From Bacteroidota bacterium (GTDB taxonomy: Bacteria; Bacteroidota; Ignavibacteria; Ignavibacteriales; Ignavibacteriaceae), in the NCBI GenBank assembly GCA_021796135.1, contig JAJYOQ010000055.1, positions 1 to 14,132 of the forward strand: a stretch of 14,132 bases of DNA, given 5' to 3'. Within the stretch, counting starts at the first letter, position 1, and every line of letters starts with the position of its first letter. Below the pieces are notes generated by a model that was not told where the DNA came from, ran no database searches, and worked only from the letters and a program-made list of their open reading frames with translations. The position numbers were made by a program, and so were the translations under genes. Positions 1 to 6,999 of the stretch are shown in pieces.

Positions 1-455
1 TCTATTACGGGGAAACTACTAAATATTTTCAGTCGCTTAATATACAGGTTTAGAACTTGTGAGTTGTCAAAAATCGAATTCGGACTGACGAAAGAATAAA
101 TTTTATAATCAATAGAAATTAGATAAATTTCTAATGGTAAAGTTATTATAATTATTAGGGTTATAATAAATAACCAACCATTTAACTTTAAGCTTAATTT
201 TGAAGTTATAACAAAAAAGATACTGGTAATGACAAATACTGCATATAAGATGTCGGTCATTAAGATATCAGAATTTAATACTATAAAGATACCATTTAAA
301 TTTTGGGAATTAATATAGTGCCTAAGAGTAAAATCAATCCCTTCAAAAATTTGGTAAGCTAATACTAATCTCATAGAATATGAACCAATCCAGAAAATTC
401 CGGAAATAACAGACAATAAAAGAAATATTTTTGATATTAGATTTAATTTTTTCAT
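1..455 (-). CDS. Partial multi-pass membrane protein of unknown function (N-terminal 151 residues)
   Basis: The frame opens at ATG 455-453 and stays open to the left edge, so only the N-terminal 151 codons are visible and the gene is cut by the window. I do not recognise the family. The protein begins MKKLNLISK and then has three clear hydrophobic segments at about residues 9-33, 67-85 and 93-113. They are separated by a polar loop (about 35-66) containing IDFTLRHYINSQN. After residue 115 it becomes more polar (IDYKIYSFVSPNS). This fits an inner-membrane protein with positive residues at the start. No catalytic motif is visible. It diverges from the ppx-like gene with only 39 bp between the start codons, so the two may share a regulatory region. 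That it is coding rests on the uninterrupted frame, a plausible membrane topology and an ATG start. Function is unknown. Confidence 0.6.
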   Translation of the reverse strand, partial: MKKLNLISKIFLLLSVISGIFWIGSYSMRLVLAYQIFEGIDFTLRHYINSQNLNGIFIVLNSDILMTDILYAVFVITSIFFVITSKLSLKLNGWLFIITLIIIITLPLEIYLISIDYKIYSFVSPNSIFDNSQVLNLYIKRLKIFSSFPVI

Positions 456-494
456 AGTTCTTTTTTTTTATATAAATTAAAATAAAAAAAAAAT
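456..494. promoter_or_regulatory. Short divergent intergenic region with T and A tracts
   Basis: These 39 bp separate two divergent start codons. They are almost pure A/T, with a run of nine T at 461-469, TATATAAA at about 469-476 and a run of ten A at 484-493. No Shine-Dalgarno motif precedes either ATG. The space is too short for two complete non-overlapping sigma70 promoters, so at least one promoter must overlap the other or lie inside the opposite gene. The call as a control region rests on position only. Confidence 0.3.
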
Positions 495-1421
495 ATGAAT
501 ATTGCTTCAATTGATATAGGAACGAATACAATTCTTTTAATAATTGCAGAAGTTGTTAATGGAGGTAAAAAGATAACACCGATTTTAAATGAATATCGTA
601 TTCCGAGAATAGGTAAAGGACTGACACCCGGAGGAGAAATTAATTTAACTCAAGCTGGACTATTGTTTAATGTTCTAGATGAATATTCAGATATAATTAC
701 CAGGTATAAATGTGAAAAAGTATTAGCTACTGCAACTAATGCTTTCAGAATATCATCTAATGGTAAAACTATTGCGGATGAAATATATAGAAAGTACAAT
801 TTTAAAGTTAATATAATTAGCGGGAAAGATGAGGCAAAATTGTCATATTTAGGTGCTGTAAGCGATTGGACTGTAAACGATATAAATCTTGTTATCGATA
901 TCGGAGGCGGAAGCACTGAGTTAGTTTTGGGAAATGGGAATCAAATATTATCAAGAGAAAGTTATCAAGCCGGAGTTGTAAGTGGTACAGAAAGTTTTTT
1001 TCATCACGATCCTCCTATTGCTGAAGAAATTGATAAATTTATAAATGAGCTTGAAAAAATTTTTATCCCATTAAAATCAAATGAAATTAAAGCCAACAAT
1101 ATTTTGGCTATTGCAGGAACTCCCACAACATTGGCATGTCTAAAACAAAATTTAAGTGTTTATGACGAAAATCAAATTGAAGGCTCTTCCCTTTCATATG
1201 AGGAGATCGGTTTATTTGTTAAAGAATTATCTTCGCTCAGGTCATCACAAATACTGACTAAATATAATGCAATTGTAAAAGGGCGTGAAGATATTTTATT
1301 ATGCGGGACAATAATCCTTTATACTCTAATGAGAATATTAAGGCTTAAGCAAGTTAAAGTAAGTGCTAAGGGAATCCGATATGGGGCTATTGTAAATTAC
1401 TTAATGGAGGAATCTTATTAA
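495..1421 (+). CDS. Ppx/GppA-family phosphatase (exopolyphosphatase / pppGpp phosphohydrolase), short form
   Basis: Proteins of this family hydrolyse terminal phosphates of polyphosphate or convert pppGpp to ppGpp, using an actin-like ASKHA fold. Visible motifs are the N-terminal phosphate loop DIGTNT (residues 7-12), TATNAFR (about 75-81), SGKDEAKL with the expected catalytic glutamate at about residue 113, the second phosphate loop DIGGGSTEL (135-143), and AIAGTPTT (about 206-212). At 308 residues it matches the short two-domain forms and lacks the C-terminal HD-like domains of the roughly 500-residue E. coli enzymes. ATG 495 gives the phosphate loop its usual place near the N-terminus. There is no Shine-Dalgarno motif, only an A-rich leader. 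Its stop overlaps the stop of the convergent zinc-ribbon membrane protein by four bases. Family assignment is firm. Whether polyphosphate or pppGpp is the real substrate cannot be told from sequence. Confidence 0.93.
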   Translation: MNIASIDIGTNTILLIIAEVVNGGKKITPILNEYRIPRIGKGLTPGGEINLTQAGLLFNVLDEYSDIITRYKCEKVLATATNAFRISSNGKTIADEIYRKYNFKVNIISGKDEAKLSYLGAVSDWTVNDINLVIDIGGGSTELVLGNGNQILSRESYQAGVVSGTESFFHHDPPIAEEIDKFINELEKIFIPLKSNEIKANNILAIAGTPTTLACLKQNLSVYDENQIEGSSLSYEEIGLFVKELSSLRSSQILTKYNAIVKGREDILLCGTIILYTLMRILRLKQVKVSAKGIRYGAIVNYLMEESY

Positions 1422-2125
1422 CCGAATAGAAATTTTGAACCAAAATATAAACATCCGTATAAAAAGAAATTAAAGGTTATACCCACCAGCAGTGAATAAA
1501 TTTTGCTTTTTGTCTGGAAATAAAATGAAACGATACTTATAAAAATACTCCATAAAATTAACAGAAATTCAAAACTAAGAAGTGCATAAGCTAGGAATTC
1601 TTTCAAGCTGAAGGGGGATGGATTGTTTGAAAATAAGTCTCCTCCGAATACAATAATTTCAATTACGAAGATAACCAATAAGCCAAAAACATGAGGAACT
1701 AAAGAATAGACCAATAATGCAAAATTATCTTTTGTCCTTGTTTCAAATTGGAAAAATCTATTTACCATTTTTAGCGTAAAAGAAAATAAAAGGAGCAATA
1801 AAAGCAGGGATACTAGTATAACAAAATACTTTATTATTAATCCTGTTAAAAAGATATCTTCCTTGTTAATTGCTAAAGCAATGAAGGTAGAGTCTATTAA
1901 TAATTTTCCCGCTACTAAAAAGGATATAAGAAAAATAAAGTTTTTATGTTCAGCATTGACAATACGTTTAAATGCTTCAGAGGGATTTTCAATAAGTAAT
2001 CCTAAAACTTGCCACAAATCAATATTAAAGATTCTTTCTCTCATATAAAAATTGCAATTACTGCAAATAAGCTGATACAAAGGATTTTTAGTACCGCAGT
2101 TTTTACAAATAACAGAATTTTTCAT
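1418..2125 (-). CDS. Zinc-ribbon multi-pass membrane protein, Yip1-like
   Basis: This 235-residue protein starts with a zinc ribbon, with cysteines at 7, 10, 21 and 24 (CKNC...CSNC). It continues with an amphipathic stretch containing NPSEAFKRIV (about residues 48-57) and then about five hydrophobic segments, at roughly 63-84, 90-116, 129-160, 172-197 and 212-232. The pattern of a short N-terminal ribbon, a P-x-E-A-F-x-R-I type motif and about five membrane spans is that of bacterial Yip1-domain (DUF1282-like) proteins. Their function is not established. It is the last gene of the minus-strand block. Its ATG overlaps the stop of the DUF5683 gene as TAATG, so translation is probably coupled. 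Its own stop shares TTAA with the opposing ppx stop. Membrane location and ribbon are read directly. The Yip1 label is a family-level judgement from memory. Confidence 0.75.
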   Translation of the reverse strand: MKNSVICKNCGTKNPLYQLICSNCNFYMRERIFNIDLWQVLGLLIENPSEAFKRIVNAEHKNFIFLISFLVAGKLLIDSTFIALAINKEDIFLTGLIIKYFVILVSLLLLLLLFSFTLKMVNRFFQFETRTKDNFALLVYSLVPHVFGLLVIFVIEIIVFGGDLFSNNPSPFSLKEFLAYALLSFEFLLILWSIFISIVSFYFQTKSKIYSLLVGITFNFFLYGCLYFGSKFLFG

Positions 2126-2625
2126 TAAAACTTAACTCGCAAATTAAGCATTGGCTGCCCTGTCGAATTATTTTGGCTAAAAGAAAAATCAAATAATTGG
2201 GCATCGACATAAGCGTCTACTAAATTGAGAAAATATGTAATTCCCATATATATAGTGAATAAATCCCGCTGATCGTGGTAAAAATCTCTATTTTTATAAT
2301 AATAATTATAGTCCTGCATCGCAAGACTTTTGTAGGTTTTGTAATAATTATTATTCAAGTTCCAATTATATATAAACCATGCAGCAAGACCCCAAATAAT
2401 GGGAATTTTTAAATATGATTCATTGTAAAACTGTCCCCATCCTGGTAAAATAGCGCTGCGAAGAACAGCACCCCAGGGCGATTTTTTCATTACAAATACT
2501 GAATCAGTAGGAATATTTCCAGGTGTCGTTAATTTAGAATCTTGCGCATAATAAGTTGCAGCAAACAGAATAATAATTATGGAGATTTTAATTATATGAT
2601 TTGTCAATGATTTCAAAAAGTTCAA
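2125..2625 (-). CDS. DUF5683-type exported/membrane protein with a TTG start
   Basis: This 166-residue protein has an N-terminal hydrophobic signal segment (about residues 10-26, ending ATYYAQ). The conserved core follows: KKSPWGAVLRSAILPGWGQFYN at 47-68, then a hydrophobic segment IPIIWGLAAWFIYNW (about 74-88), a tyrosine-rich stretch (YYKTYKSLAMQDYNYYYKNRDFYHDQRD) and YFLNLVDAYVDAQLFDF. The PGxGQxYN motif and the following K-x-P are typical of DUF5683, a family of unknown role often found just after parAB in Bacteroidota and relatives. No ATG lies in frame upstream of the signal segment, and an in-frame stop sits at 2637-2635. The start is therefore most likely TTG at 2625, inside the last 38 bases of parB; further in-frame TTGs at 2616 and 2607 are alternatives. 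The next ATG would remove the signal peptide. Confidence 0.8.
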   Translation of the reverse strand: MNFLKSLTNHIIKISIIIILFAATYYAQDSKLTTPGNIPTDSVFVMKKSPWGAVLRSAILPGWGQFYNESYLKIPIIWGLAAWFIYNWNLNNNYYKTYKSLAMQDYNYYYKNRDFYHDQRDLFTIYMGITYFLNLVDAYVDAQLFDFSFSQNNSTGQPMLNLRVKF

Positions 2626-3532
2626 ATAATCTTTCTAGTTCATCATAGGAATAAAATTCAATATTGATTTCACCTGAGCCGTCCTGCTTTTGTTTGCATG
2701 AAACTTTAGTCCCAAATATTTTCCTTAATTTATCTTCAAAATCATTCAAATTTGCAGAAGCTAACTTTGAATTCACCGGAAAAGAAATTTTATTTTTAAC
2801 AGAAGTTTTTGGATGGTTAATATAATCTTTAACAATCTGTTCAACCTTTCTAACAGATAAGCCATCTTTTTTTATTTTATGAAGAATTTCAAGTTGCATT
2901 TCTTCATTGGGGACATTAATCAAGGCTCTTGCATGACCGGAGGAGATTTCTTCCTTTGCAATACTATCTTTAATTTCTTCAGGCAATTTAAGTAGTCTAA
3001 TCATATTGGCAATTGTCGTTCTATCCTTGCCTACTTTATCGGCAATTTGCTCCTGTGTCAAATAACATTCATCCATCAATCGCTTGTAAGCCAGGCTAAT
3101 TTCTATAGGATTTAATTTTTCTCTTTGAATATTTTCAATTAAAGCCATTGCTAACATAGCTTCATTTGAGTCAACTTTTATAACATAAGCGGGAATATCT
3201 TTTAACCCGATATCTTTGCACGCTTTTAATCTTCTTTCGCCTGAAATCAGTTCATATTTATTTTCAAATCTTCTAACTGTTATTGGCTGAATAAGCCCTA
3301 TTGATAGAATAGATTTTTTTAATTCTTCCATAGCATCGGAATCAAAGTTAATTCTAGGCTGGAATGGATTAGGAGAAATAAAATTTACAGGAATTCTTGC
3401 TAGAATATCTTCAGATTTACCGTCATCCGATTTAATATCTGTATATTTTGAAACTGGATTACTTTCATCAAAGTTTTTCTGATTAATGAGAGCATCCAAT
3501 CCCCTTCCCAAACTCGATTTCACTTTGTTCAT
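2588..3532 (-). CDS. parB: Chromosome-partitioning protein ParB (Spo0J/Noc-type)
   Basis: ParB binds parS sites, loads and slides on DNA as a CTP-dependent clamp, and stimulates ParA during chromosome segregation. The 314-residue protein has the N-terminal ParA-contact motif LGRGLDALI (8-16) and the ParB/Srx core with ISPNPFQPR (52-60). It also has the CTP-binding/arginine box SGERRLKA (97-104), IENIQRE (132-138) and a helix-turn-helix at about 159-182 (LTQEQIADKVGKDRTTIANM). The short C-terminal dimerisation segment is FYSYDELERLFELFEII. I place the start at ATG 3532-3530, which overlaps the parA stop as TGATG. A TTG one codon upstream (3535) would also fit but is less likely. The 3' end overlaps the DUF5683 gene by 38 bases. 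No parS site is evident in the window. Confidence 0.96.
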   Translation of the reverse strand: MNKVKSSLGRGLDALINQKNFDESNPVSKYTDIKSDDGKSEDILARIPVNFISPNPFQPRINFDSDAMEELKKSILSIGLIQPITVRRFENKYELISGERRLKACKDIGLKDIPAYVIKVDSNEAMLAMALIENIQREKLNPIEISLAYKRLMDECYLTQEQIADKVGKDRTTIANMIRLLKLPEEIKDSIAKEEISSGHARALINVPNEEMQLEILHKIKKDGLSVRKVEQIVKDYINHPKTSVKNKISFPVNSKLASANLNDFEDKLRKIFGTKVSCKQKQDGSGEINIEFYSYDELERLFELFEIIDKSYN

Positions 3533-4308
3533 CAATGCTTATTTTGTTTAATTTTATTTTGTTCTAATAATTCCGATGCTAAAGAAATATAATTTTTTGA
3601 TCCTGAGGAGACTGCATCATACAATATAACCGGTTTGCCGTAACTTGGGGCTTCTGATATTCTTACATTTCTGTGAATAACGGTTTTATATACTTTATCC
3701 CCAAAATATTTTCTAACTTCATCAGCAACCTGTTGCGAAAGCCTCAATCTTACATCAAACATTGTAAGAAGAACACCTTCAATGGTCAGATCTTTATTAA
3801 AATGCTGTTTTACAATATTGATAGTATTTAATAACTGTCCAAGACCTTCTAAAGCAAAATATTCACATTGTACCGGAATTAAGACGGAATCCGATGCAGA
3901 AAGTGAATTAAGTGTTAATAATCCTAATGAAGGAGGACAATCGATGATAATGAACTCGTAATTATCACGAATACCGGCAAGCGCTTTTCTCATTAGCTGT
4001 TCTCTTGATGGTAAATCAACCATCTCGATTTCTGCACCGACCAGGTTAATGTTAGCCGGGAGAATATCCAGATACGGCATGAAGCTATTAATTATTACAT
4101 CTTTTGCACTTTCCTGACCAATTAAAACTTCATAGATGGAAGGAGAATGGTTGGTTACATTCAATCCAGATGAAGAATTTGATTGAGGATCTGTATCTAT
4201 CAAAAGAGTCTTTTTTTCTGCAGCAGCCAAAGAAGAAGATAAATTTATTGAAGTCGTAGTTTTCCCTACGCCTCCCTTCTGATTAGCAACCGAAATAATT
4301 TTTCCCAT
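3532..4308 (-). CDS. parA: Chromosome-partitioning ATPase ParA (Soj)
   Basis: ParA is a deviant-Walker ATPase that dimerises on ATP binding, coats the nucleoid and is stimulated by ParB to pull origins apart. The 258-residue protein shows the deviant Walker A box KGGVGKTT at 11-18 with the signature lysine K11 and the phosphate-binding lysine K16. It also shows DTDPQSN (about 39-45, Walker A'), [10 protein letters not shown] (about 120-129, Walker B) and the late [13 protein letters not shown] motif typical of Soj-type chromosomal ParA. It has no N-terminal helix-turn-helix, so this is the chromosomal rather than the P1/F-type plasmid form. AGGA six bases before ATG 4308 acts as ribosome binding site. 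It is followed by parB with a TGATG overlap. The 90 bp upstream carry a TATAAT box and a palindrome. Confidence 0.96.
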   Translation of the reverse strand: MGKIISVANQKGGVGKTTTSINLSSSLAAAEKKTLLIDTDPQSNSSSGLNVTNHSPSIYEVLIGQESAKDVIINSFMPYLDILPANINLVGAEIEMVDLPSREQLMRKALAGIRDNYEFIIIDCPPSLGLLTLNSLSASDSVLIPVQCEYFALEGLGQLLNTINIVKQHFNKDLTIEGVLLTMFDVRLRLSQQVADEVRKYFGDKVYKTVIHRNVRISEAPSYGKPVILYDAVSSGSKNYISLASELLEQNKIKQNKH

Positions 4309-4331
4309 TAAATCCTAATATTAATCTTTTT

Positions 4332-4337
4332 ATTATA
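4332..4337 (-). promoter_or_regulatory. parA: Candidate -10 box for parA
   Basis: Read on the minus strand this is a perfect TATAAT, 23 bases upstream of the parA ATG, in the only sizeable gap within the minus-strand block between rpe and its end. No good -35 hexamer is found 16-18 bases further upstream, where the sequence is A/T-rich. In so AT-rich a genome a TATAAT can arise by chance, so this is only a candidate. Confidence 0.35.
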
Positions 4338-4350
4338 ACTATTCTAAGAT

Positions 4351-4389
4351 AAGGTTTTATTTATTTTTATAAAAATAAAAACTAACCTT
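4351..4389. repeat. Interrupted inverted repeat between UPF0173 gene and parA
   Basis: Outer arms AAGGTT (4351-4356) and AACCTT (4384-4389) flank a perfect 16 bp palindrome TATTTTTATAAAAATA (4362-4377). The two centres are half a base apart, so a folded stem would have small bulges. It starts ten bases after the UPF0173 stop codon and lies just upstream of the candidate parA -10 box. It could be a weak terminator for the upstream genes or an operator site for parA. It has almost no G/C in the stem and no clean U-tract after it on the minus strand, so an ordinary intrinsic terminator is doubtful. Confidence 0.5.
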
Positions 4390-4398
4390 CTTTGTATC

Positions 4399-5076
4399 TT
4401 ATAGCGAAATCTCTTCACCATATTTTAATATTATACATTTTTTGCCTTTTCCTTCAACTTTAGACTTAAATAAATTAGGATCCGCAGTTATAAGAGGAAA
4501 TGTATCAAAATGCATTGGCACTGAGAACTTTGGATTGACAAAATCAACTGCCATAACAGCATCATCAATACCCATAGTAAAATTATCGCCGATCGGCAAA
4601 AGCATGAAATCAATTGAATTAATTTCACCTATTAACTTCATATCATAAAATAATCCGGTATCTCCGGTATGGTAGATATTTTTGCCGTCAACAGATACAA
4701 TTACTCCAGCAGCTTCTCCGCCATATACGCCATCCGGTGTAACAGACCCATGATGAGCAATCGTAAATTTTACCCTGCCAAACTCAAAATTATGGGAACC
4801 CCCAATATGCATATTATGTGCCTTAAATCCTTTTGATTGTATATAATTCGCGAGTTCATTGACACAAATTATAGTAGAATCACAACGTTTAGCAATTTTA
4901 AACGTATCCCCTATATGATCGCCATGCGCGTGAGTAAGAATTATAAAGTCAGCAAAAACATTTTCGGATTTTACGGGTGATGTAGGGTTACCGTCGAAAA
5001 AAGGATCAATTAAGATTGTTTTTCCATTATTTGCTGTTATTTGGAATGCAGAGTGTGAAAAATATTTAAGTTTCAT
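4399..5076 (-). CDS. UPF0173 metal-dependent hydrolase (metallo-beta-lactamase fold, YtkL-like)
   Basis: This 225-residue protein is a complete metallo-beta-lactamase-fold hydrolase. Metal-binding motifs are THAHGDH (48-54; H49, H51, D53, H54), HHGS (108-111), YHTGDTGLF (about 135-143) and the late MHFDTFP (188-194). The N-terminus MKLKYFSHSAFQI and the DPFFDGNP segment (24-31) are characteristic of the UPF0173/YtkL family, which is cytoplasmic and whose natural substrate is unknown. No signal peptide is present. The ribosome binding site AGGTGA lies just before ATG 5076 and overlaps the stop codon of the CHAD gene, which ends four bases upstream, so the two are probably translationally coupled. 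The gene is followed by a 90 bp gap before parA. Fold and family are firm; the reaction is not known. Confidence 0.9.
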   Translation of the reverse strand: MKLKYFSHSAFQITANNGKTILIDPFFDGNPTSPVKSENVFADFIILTHAHGDHIGDTFKIAKRCDSTIICVNELANYIQSKGFKAHNMHIGGSHNFEFGRVKFTIAHHGSVTPDGVYGGEAAGVIVSVDGKNIYHTGDTGLFYDMKLIGEINSIDFMLLPIGDNFTMGIDDAVMAVDFVNPKFSVPMHFDTFPLITADPNLFKSKVEGKGKKCIILKYGEEISL

Positions 5077-5080
5077 AGGA

Positions 5081-5533
5081 TCACCTATTAAATAATTTTT
5101 TAAATTCTTTTAAACATTTACTATGCAAAAATTCCATTAAGGTTAAATTTAGGTTTTCTAAAATCTTTTCTCTCTTATTTTCTATCTTAATTTTAAAAAA
5201 ATTAAATTTTTCATTTTTACCGAAATTATTCTCAATATTATCAATTAAAACATCTAGATCTCTTAGTTCGCCAGTCAAATCCTGCAATTTTTCAATTTCT
5301 TTATAGAAGACTAAATATTTTTCAGTTTCAAAACATATAAAGAAGCTTTCAAGATTATATCTTAAACGTCGAAGAGAAATTCTGATGCGATGAAGATTTT
5401 CCGGAGTACTCTCTATAAAATACTTATTAATATCAGAAATTAAATTAGTTAAACGCAGTTTCAAGATAACATTTGCTGCTTCGCTTAGTGAAGAATGGGT
5501 TGAAAGACCATTTATTTTCAATTTCTTAGACAT
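5081..5533 (-). CDS. Half-length CHAD domain protein (likely polyphosphate-binding)
   Basis: CHAD domains are helical and bind inorganic polyphosphate through rows of basic residues. This protein has the N-terminal half of the fold: ENLHRIRISLRRLRYNLESF (45-64) with H48, R49, R51, R55, R56 and R58, followed by GELRDLDVLID (88-98). These match the family motifs H-x-x-R-V-x-x-R-R-L-R and G-x-x-R-D-x-D-V. At only 150 residues it is about half the usual CHAD length, so the second helical bundle is absent. It cannot simply be frameshifted, because the UPF0173 gene starts four bases after its stop. It contains many lysines and no membrane segment. Its ATG lies one base after the stop of the glycosyltransferase gene. 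A Ppx-type gene sits at the end of the same block. Family is fairly secure; polyphosphate binding is inferred from family knowledge. Confidence 0.82.
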   Translation of the reverse strand: MSKKLKINGLSTHSSLSEAANVILKLRLTNLISDINKYFIESTPENLHRIRISLRRLRYNLESFFICFETEKYLVFYKEIEKLQDLTGELRDLDVLIDNIENNFGKNEKFNFFKIKIENKREKILENLNLTLMEFLHSKCLKEFKKLFNR

Positions 5534-5534
5534 T

Positions 5535-6203
5535 TTATTTAAATAATACTTTGATAAAACCCTTGATAGCCTGGAAAGACCTCATTTTACTTTTTTCATT
5601 ATTATATATTGTCGGTACATATACAAAAGATATCTTCAAATTATTATTTGCGGCATTTAGAATAATTTCGCTTTCTGCTTCAAATCCGGCGTAAGAAGGA
5701 AGAATTGATTCCAGGATGCTTGTTTTGTAGGCTCTGAATCCACATTGGCTATCAATAATTTTTGTTTTAGTTTTTATACTTAATAAAAATGAAGTTAGCT
5801 TATTGCTCATAATTCTGTGAATTGGCATTCTATTTAATTTATTAAGTCTGTTACCAATGACAATATCGGAGTTATCAAGCTCTTTAAGCAGACTAGGAAT
5901 ATATGCCGGATTGTGTTGATAATCTGCATCAAGAGTAACTGTATATCCATATCCGGATTTTATAGATTCCATAAAACCTAAATTTAGTGCAAATCCCTTT
6001 CCTTTATTAACCGGATAAGAGATAATTTGTATTTCTTTACTTTCAGGAATTAGAAATGCAGAGTTATCAGTTGAACCGTCATTTACAGCAATAATTTTAT
6101 CTACAAAAGGAAGTGTATCGTTTATAATTCCTGGAAGATGTTCATTTTCATTATAAAATGGAATTATAGCACAAGTTCTATTTTGGTTTAAAGAATTGTT
6201 CAA
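5535..6203 (-). CDS. Family 2 glycosyltransferase (dolichyl/undecaprenyl-phosphate sugar transferase-like), TTG start
   Basis: This is a 222-residue GT-A fold enzyme. It has the N-terminal CAIIPFYNENEHLPG (11-25), the nucleotide-binding NDGSTDNS (41-48), NKGKGFALNLGF (66-77) and the metal-binding DAD in TLDADYQHNP (90-99). Further motifs are DIVIGNR (113-119) and DSQCGFRAYK (151-160). The DADxQH and SQCGFRAY motifs resemble DPM1-type polyprenyl-phosphate mannosyl/glucosyl transferases, though the sugar and acceptor cannot be told. There is no C-terminal membrane domain, so it is cytoplasmic or peripheral. No ATG or GTG lies in frame between the upstream in-frame stop and the first motif. The start is therefore TTG 6203, with GGAG eight bases before it, inside the last 26 bases of cdaA. 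A tyrosine replaces the glycine usual in DADGQH. Confidence 0.88.
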   Translation of the reverse strand: MNNSLNQNRTCAIIPFYNENEHLPGIINDTLPFVDKIIAVNDGSTDNSAFLIPESKEIQIISYPVNKGKGFALNLGFMESIKSGYGYTVTLDADYQHNPAYIPSLLKELDNSDIVIGNRLNKLNRMPIHRIMSNKLTSFLLSIKTKTKIIDSQCGFRAYKTSILESILPSYAGFEAESEIILNAANNNLKISFVYVPTIYNNEKSKMRSFQAIKGFIKVLFK

Positions 6204-6996
6204 ATACTCTTCTCCAGCCTCTTGATGTCGGAATTTTAAATGCTTTCGACAATTTATTTTTTAAAGTTTCTTTTGAAAGTCCTTTATAAAGCTGACCGTC
6301 CTCAGCAATGGAGATTCCTCCGGTTTCTTCCGAAACAATAACACTAACAACATCTGCTTGTTCAGATATTCCTAATCCTGCACGATGGCGCATTCCAAGA
6401 TTTTCACCTTTAATTTGAGTTATCGGAGAAAGCGGTAATGTGCATCTTGATGCTTCAATTATATTTCCGTTAATTATCACTGCACCATCATGCATCGGCG
6501 ATCTGGGGAAAAAAATAGTCTCTAATAATGATGCACTTAACTGTGCGTTCATTATTTCTCCGGTCTCCGCATATCCTCTTATTCCGGTCGATTTGACGAT
6601 AACCATTAATGCCCCATGTTGGCGTTGAGATAGTTCAAACGCGGCTTCAGTAATTATTGAAGCTGATTCAGAAGATTCTGATTTCGCAAATAATTTAAAA
6701 AATGGATTCCTGGCGACAATAACAAGTAATTTTCTTATTTCGGGTTGAAATAAAATAACGAATGCAATTACCCAAATATCTGTCACCAATCTAAGGAGCC
6801 AGTTTAGGACTTTTAGATTGATTGCTTGTGAAATGAATGAAAGGAAAAGAATTACCATCAATCCCACAAAAATCTGAGCAGCAATTGTTTGCCTTAGAAG
6901 TGAATAAAGTTTATAAACTATAAATGTGACAAGAAAGATATCAATCAAATCAGTAAAGGTTACGCTCAAAAATCCTATTTTAAATAGATCAAACAT
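6178..6996 (-). CDS. cdaA: CdaA-type membrane diadenylate cyclase (c-di-AMP synthase)
   Basis: CdaA makes cyclic di-AMP from two ATP at the cytoplasmic membrane. The 272-residue protein has three N-terminal membrane spans (about 16-34, 40-58, 64-84), followed by the conserved FQPEIRKLL (83-91). The DisA_N catalytic domain follows, with MHDGAVII (168-175; catalytic Asp170) and GMRHRAGLG (201-209; R203-H204-R205 bind ATP). SEETGGISIAEDGQLYKGL is near residues 220-240. Length and domain order match CdaA/DacA and not DisA or CdaS. It starts three bases after folP, an arrangement I recall as common in Bacteroidota relatives, and overlaps the glycosyltransferase start by 26 bases. No CdaR or GlmM gene is adjacent, unlike the Firmicutes operon. 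No c-di-AMP phosphodiesterase is in the window. Confidence 0.95.
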   Translation of the reverse strand: MFDLFKIGFLSVTFTDLIDIFLVTFIVYKLYSLLRQTIAAQIFVGLMVILFLSFISQAINLKVLNWLLRLVTDIWVIAFVILFQPEIRKLLVIVARNPFFKLFAKSESSESASIITEAAFELSQRQHGALMVIVKSTGIRGYAETGEIMNAQLSASLLETIFFPRSPMHDGAVIINGNIIEASRCTLPLSPITQIKGENLGMRHRAGLGISEQADVVSVIVSEETGGISIAEDGQLYKGLSKETLKNKLSKAFKIPTSRGWRRVFEQFFKPK

Positions 6997-6999
6997 ATT

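Noticed and set aside
343..531. 62-codon minus-strand frame spanning the ppx start and the divergent gap
   Set aside because: It covers the A/T tracts between two better supported genes and encodes a low-complexity product rich in Y, F, I and K.
2666..2681. parS-like sequence (TTTCACCTGA core) within parB
   Set aside because: It matches the 16 bp parS consensus at only about 10 positions and breaks the central palindrome, so it is best explained as coding sequence.
3533..3535. TTG at 3535 as the parB start
   Set aside because: The next codon is ATG and forms a TGATG overlap with the parA stop, a standard coupled arrangement, so ATG 3532 is preferred.
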